A DNA stretch of 17,081 nucleotides from JBGTFE01 sp036403235 (GTDB lineage Bacteria; Acidobacteriota; Blastocatellia; Pyrinomonadales; Pyrinomonadaceae). Positions 15,906 through 17,081 of the stretch are shown piece by piece (position 1 is the stretch's first letter; every line of letters starts with the position of its first letter). Location of the stretch: NCBI GenBank assembly GCA_036403235.1, contig DASWRI010000014.1, positions 1-17,081 on the forward strand, in the 5' to 3' direction. The notes beneath the pieces were generated by a model. The model was not told the DNA's origin and did no database searches. It saw only the letters and a list, made by a program, of their open reading frames with translations. Position numbers and translations under genes: made by a program.

Positions 15906-16064
15906 ATGGATTGGAAAGAACAAATCAAAAAAGAATTAATGGAAACCCGTGAACTGGCGGATTACGTTTCCGAAGACGCAGAAGCGACGAAGCGCTTGGA
16001 GGCGATTCAGGAAAAAGTCGATTTTGCCTTGAAGGCGCTGGATAAAATTGAAGGAATTCAATAA
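15906..16064 (+). CDS. 52-aa charged helical peptide
   Basis: A short gene starting ATG with GAGGA about 9 nt upstream and ending TAA. The product (MDWKEQIKKELMETRELADY at its start) is almost wholly charged and predicted helical, with no hydrophobic segment or cysteine. It lies 15 nt after the two-TM protein and 36 nt before the lipoprotein-like gene, in the same direction, and its codon use is like theirs. No family is recognised. It could be a small coiled-coil partner of the 15489 product. Confidence 0.65.
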   Translation: MDWKEQIKKELMETRELADYVSEDAEATKRLEAIQEKVDFALKALDKIEGIQ

Positions 16065-16100
16065 TTCTTCGGTAAAGCTAAAAAATTAAGGAGAAAAAAT

Positions 16101-17081
16101 ATGAAACAAGTCAGTAAATCAAGAAATGTTTGTGTATATCTACTGCTATTTTGCGTTCTGATTGGAATCTTAAATACAGGCTGCGGTTCGTCCGGTTTTG
16201 CAAAACCGATAACTAAATTTCGAAATGCTTCTGTGGTTGTAATCGAAAGCACGCGAGTTTATGTGTCGGAATTAAACAAAACCGAGCGCGATACGTTTAT
16301 TTCCAAACAATTCAACAATAAAAAGCCAATTTTGATACCCGATATCGATAAAACTCAGGTTTTGAGCAAAGAAGGTATACAAGCCCGAATGGACGCTCTT
16401 GATGCTTTGGGAAATTACGGCGACCTTTTGTTGAAATTAGCAAATAGTGATGCGCCTGAAAGAGTTAATGCGCAGGTAACAAACTTAAAAGACGCGCTCA
16501 CGCATTTATCGGGAACGATAGGCAGTTTATCCGATGATGACCCGAACGGCGGGCCTAACAACGGTTTTAATAAGACATTTAAGGACGCTGTCGGACCGGT
16601 TACGCAAATAATCGGCACCGTTCTCGATATTATTGTCCAGCAGAAGATAAAAAAAGAATTAGAGGAAGCGATTCTAAAGGGTGAGCAACCTATCAACGAA
16701 CTGATTAGCGTAATTGGTATCGACCTGCGCGCGGCATATTCACGCAAAGCAACTGCCATTTCCGCAAAGCGCCTGGCGGCGGTGAATGAATATAACAGTC
16801 AACAGATTCTTTATCAACAGGAACTCGGCAAAAGCGGCGGCCCCGACCCGGCAGTAATAAGTGATTTGACTGAAAAAATGCGGGCGCTCGCCGAAAATAT
16901 TCGCGAAAGCGAAGACAAGTGGGAGCAGCTCGGCAATGCCAATCCGCAGGAAGCTCTGGAAGCAATGGCGGCGGCGCATACGGCGTTAATTAAATTTGCC
17001 AAATCGAAAAAGAAAATATCCGATTTCGGTTCGTTAGTCGAAGCGATGGATTTTTTTGCCGAGCGTGCACAGCAATTTGGC
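16101..17081 (+). CDS. Lipoprotein-like secreted protein of unknown function (partial, 3' end outside window)
   Basis: The first 327 residues; the frame is open to the last base. AAGGAG lies 8 nt before the ATG. A signal sequence (about 10-27, VCVYLLLFCVLIGILNTG) leads to Cys28, with Gly at -1 and Thr at -2. The -3 position is Asn, where Leu is normal, so lipidation is likely but not certain. The mature part is mainly helical and polar, with a Gly/Asn/Asp-rich linker (SDDDPNGGPNNG, about 144-155), a hydrophobic helix near 165-178 (VTQIIGTVLDIIVQQ) and a charged helical end. No family is recognised. Third gene of the operon starting at 15489. Confidence 0.75.
   Translation, partial: MKQVSKSRNVCVYLLLFCVLIGILNTGCGSSGFAKPITKFRNASVVVIESTRVYVSELNKTERDTFISKQFNNKKPILIPDIDKTQVLSKEGIQARMDALDALGNYGDLLLKLANSDAPERVNAQVTNLKDALTHLSGTIGSLSDDDPNGGPNNGFNKTFKDAVGPVTQIIGTVLDIIVQQKIKKELEEAILKGEQPINELISVIGIDLRAAYSRKATAISAKRLAAVNEYNSQQILYQQELGKSGGPDPAVISDLTEKMRALAENIRESEDKWEQLGNANPQEALEAMAAAHTALIKFAKSKKKISDFGSLVEAMDFFAERAQQFG

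Overview
The window reads like a Gram-negative soil or environmental bacterium, most probably an acidobacterium of the Blastocatellia/Pyrinomonas type. This is an inference from gene style: a DUF3352-like anti-sigma protein behind an ECF sigma factor, and an ECF-like sigma factor translationally coupled to a Ser/Thr kinase with TolB-like and TPR regions. There is no rRNA or other marker to confirm it. No tRNA, rRNA, CRISPR array or transposase gene was seen.

Left part (1-8226), all on the minus strand and visibly GC-rich. Two ABC-2 type ATPase/permease pairs lie in tandem (3842 down to base 1, the last permease cut by the window edge). They are separated by a 229-bp MITE-like element whose flanking direct repeats show it landed on what was once an ATGA stop/start overlap. 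Next come a small DUF1772-like membrane protein, a 36-codon remnant of a BrnT toxin, a 44-nt perfect palindrome, and a sigma/anti-sigma pair: an ECF sigma factor (7615-8226) overlapping a zinc-finger/FecR/DUF3352-like membrane protein (4779-7625).

Right part (8227-17081), AT-richer and probably of different origin. On the plus strand are an animal-type haem peroxidase (8584-10119), a 123-aa protein with an S/T-rich, single-Cys tail (10187-10558), and a 476-aa protein (10645-12075) with the N-terminal lyase and kinase domains of class III/IV lanthipeptide synthetases but no LanC cyclase domain. I read these three as a candidate ribosomal-peptide (RiPP) modification cassette: precursor, Ser/Thr phosphorylation-elimination enzyme and a haem oxidase. 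Convergent to it, on the minus strand, are an ECF-like sigma factor (14650-15210) and a Ser/Thr kinase with TolB-like and TPR regions (12083-14653). Diverging from those is a plus-strand operon of a two-TM coiled-coil protein, a 52-aa peptide and a large lipoprotein-like protein that runs off the window.

A 46-nt block upstream of the peroxidase (8507-8552) recurs upstream of the last operon (15285-15330). This suggests the two plus-strand operons are co-regulated, possibly by the sigma factor encoded between them. That shared block and the cyclase-less LanKC cassette are the main points of novelty.
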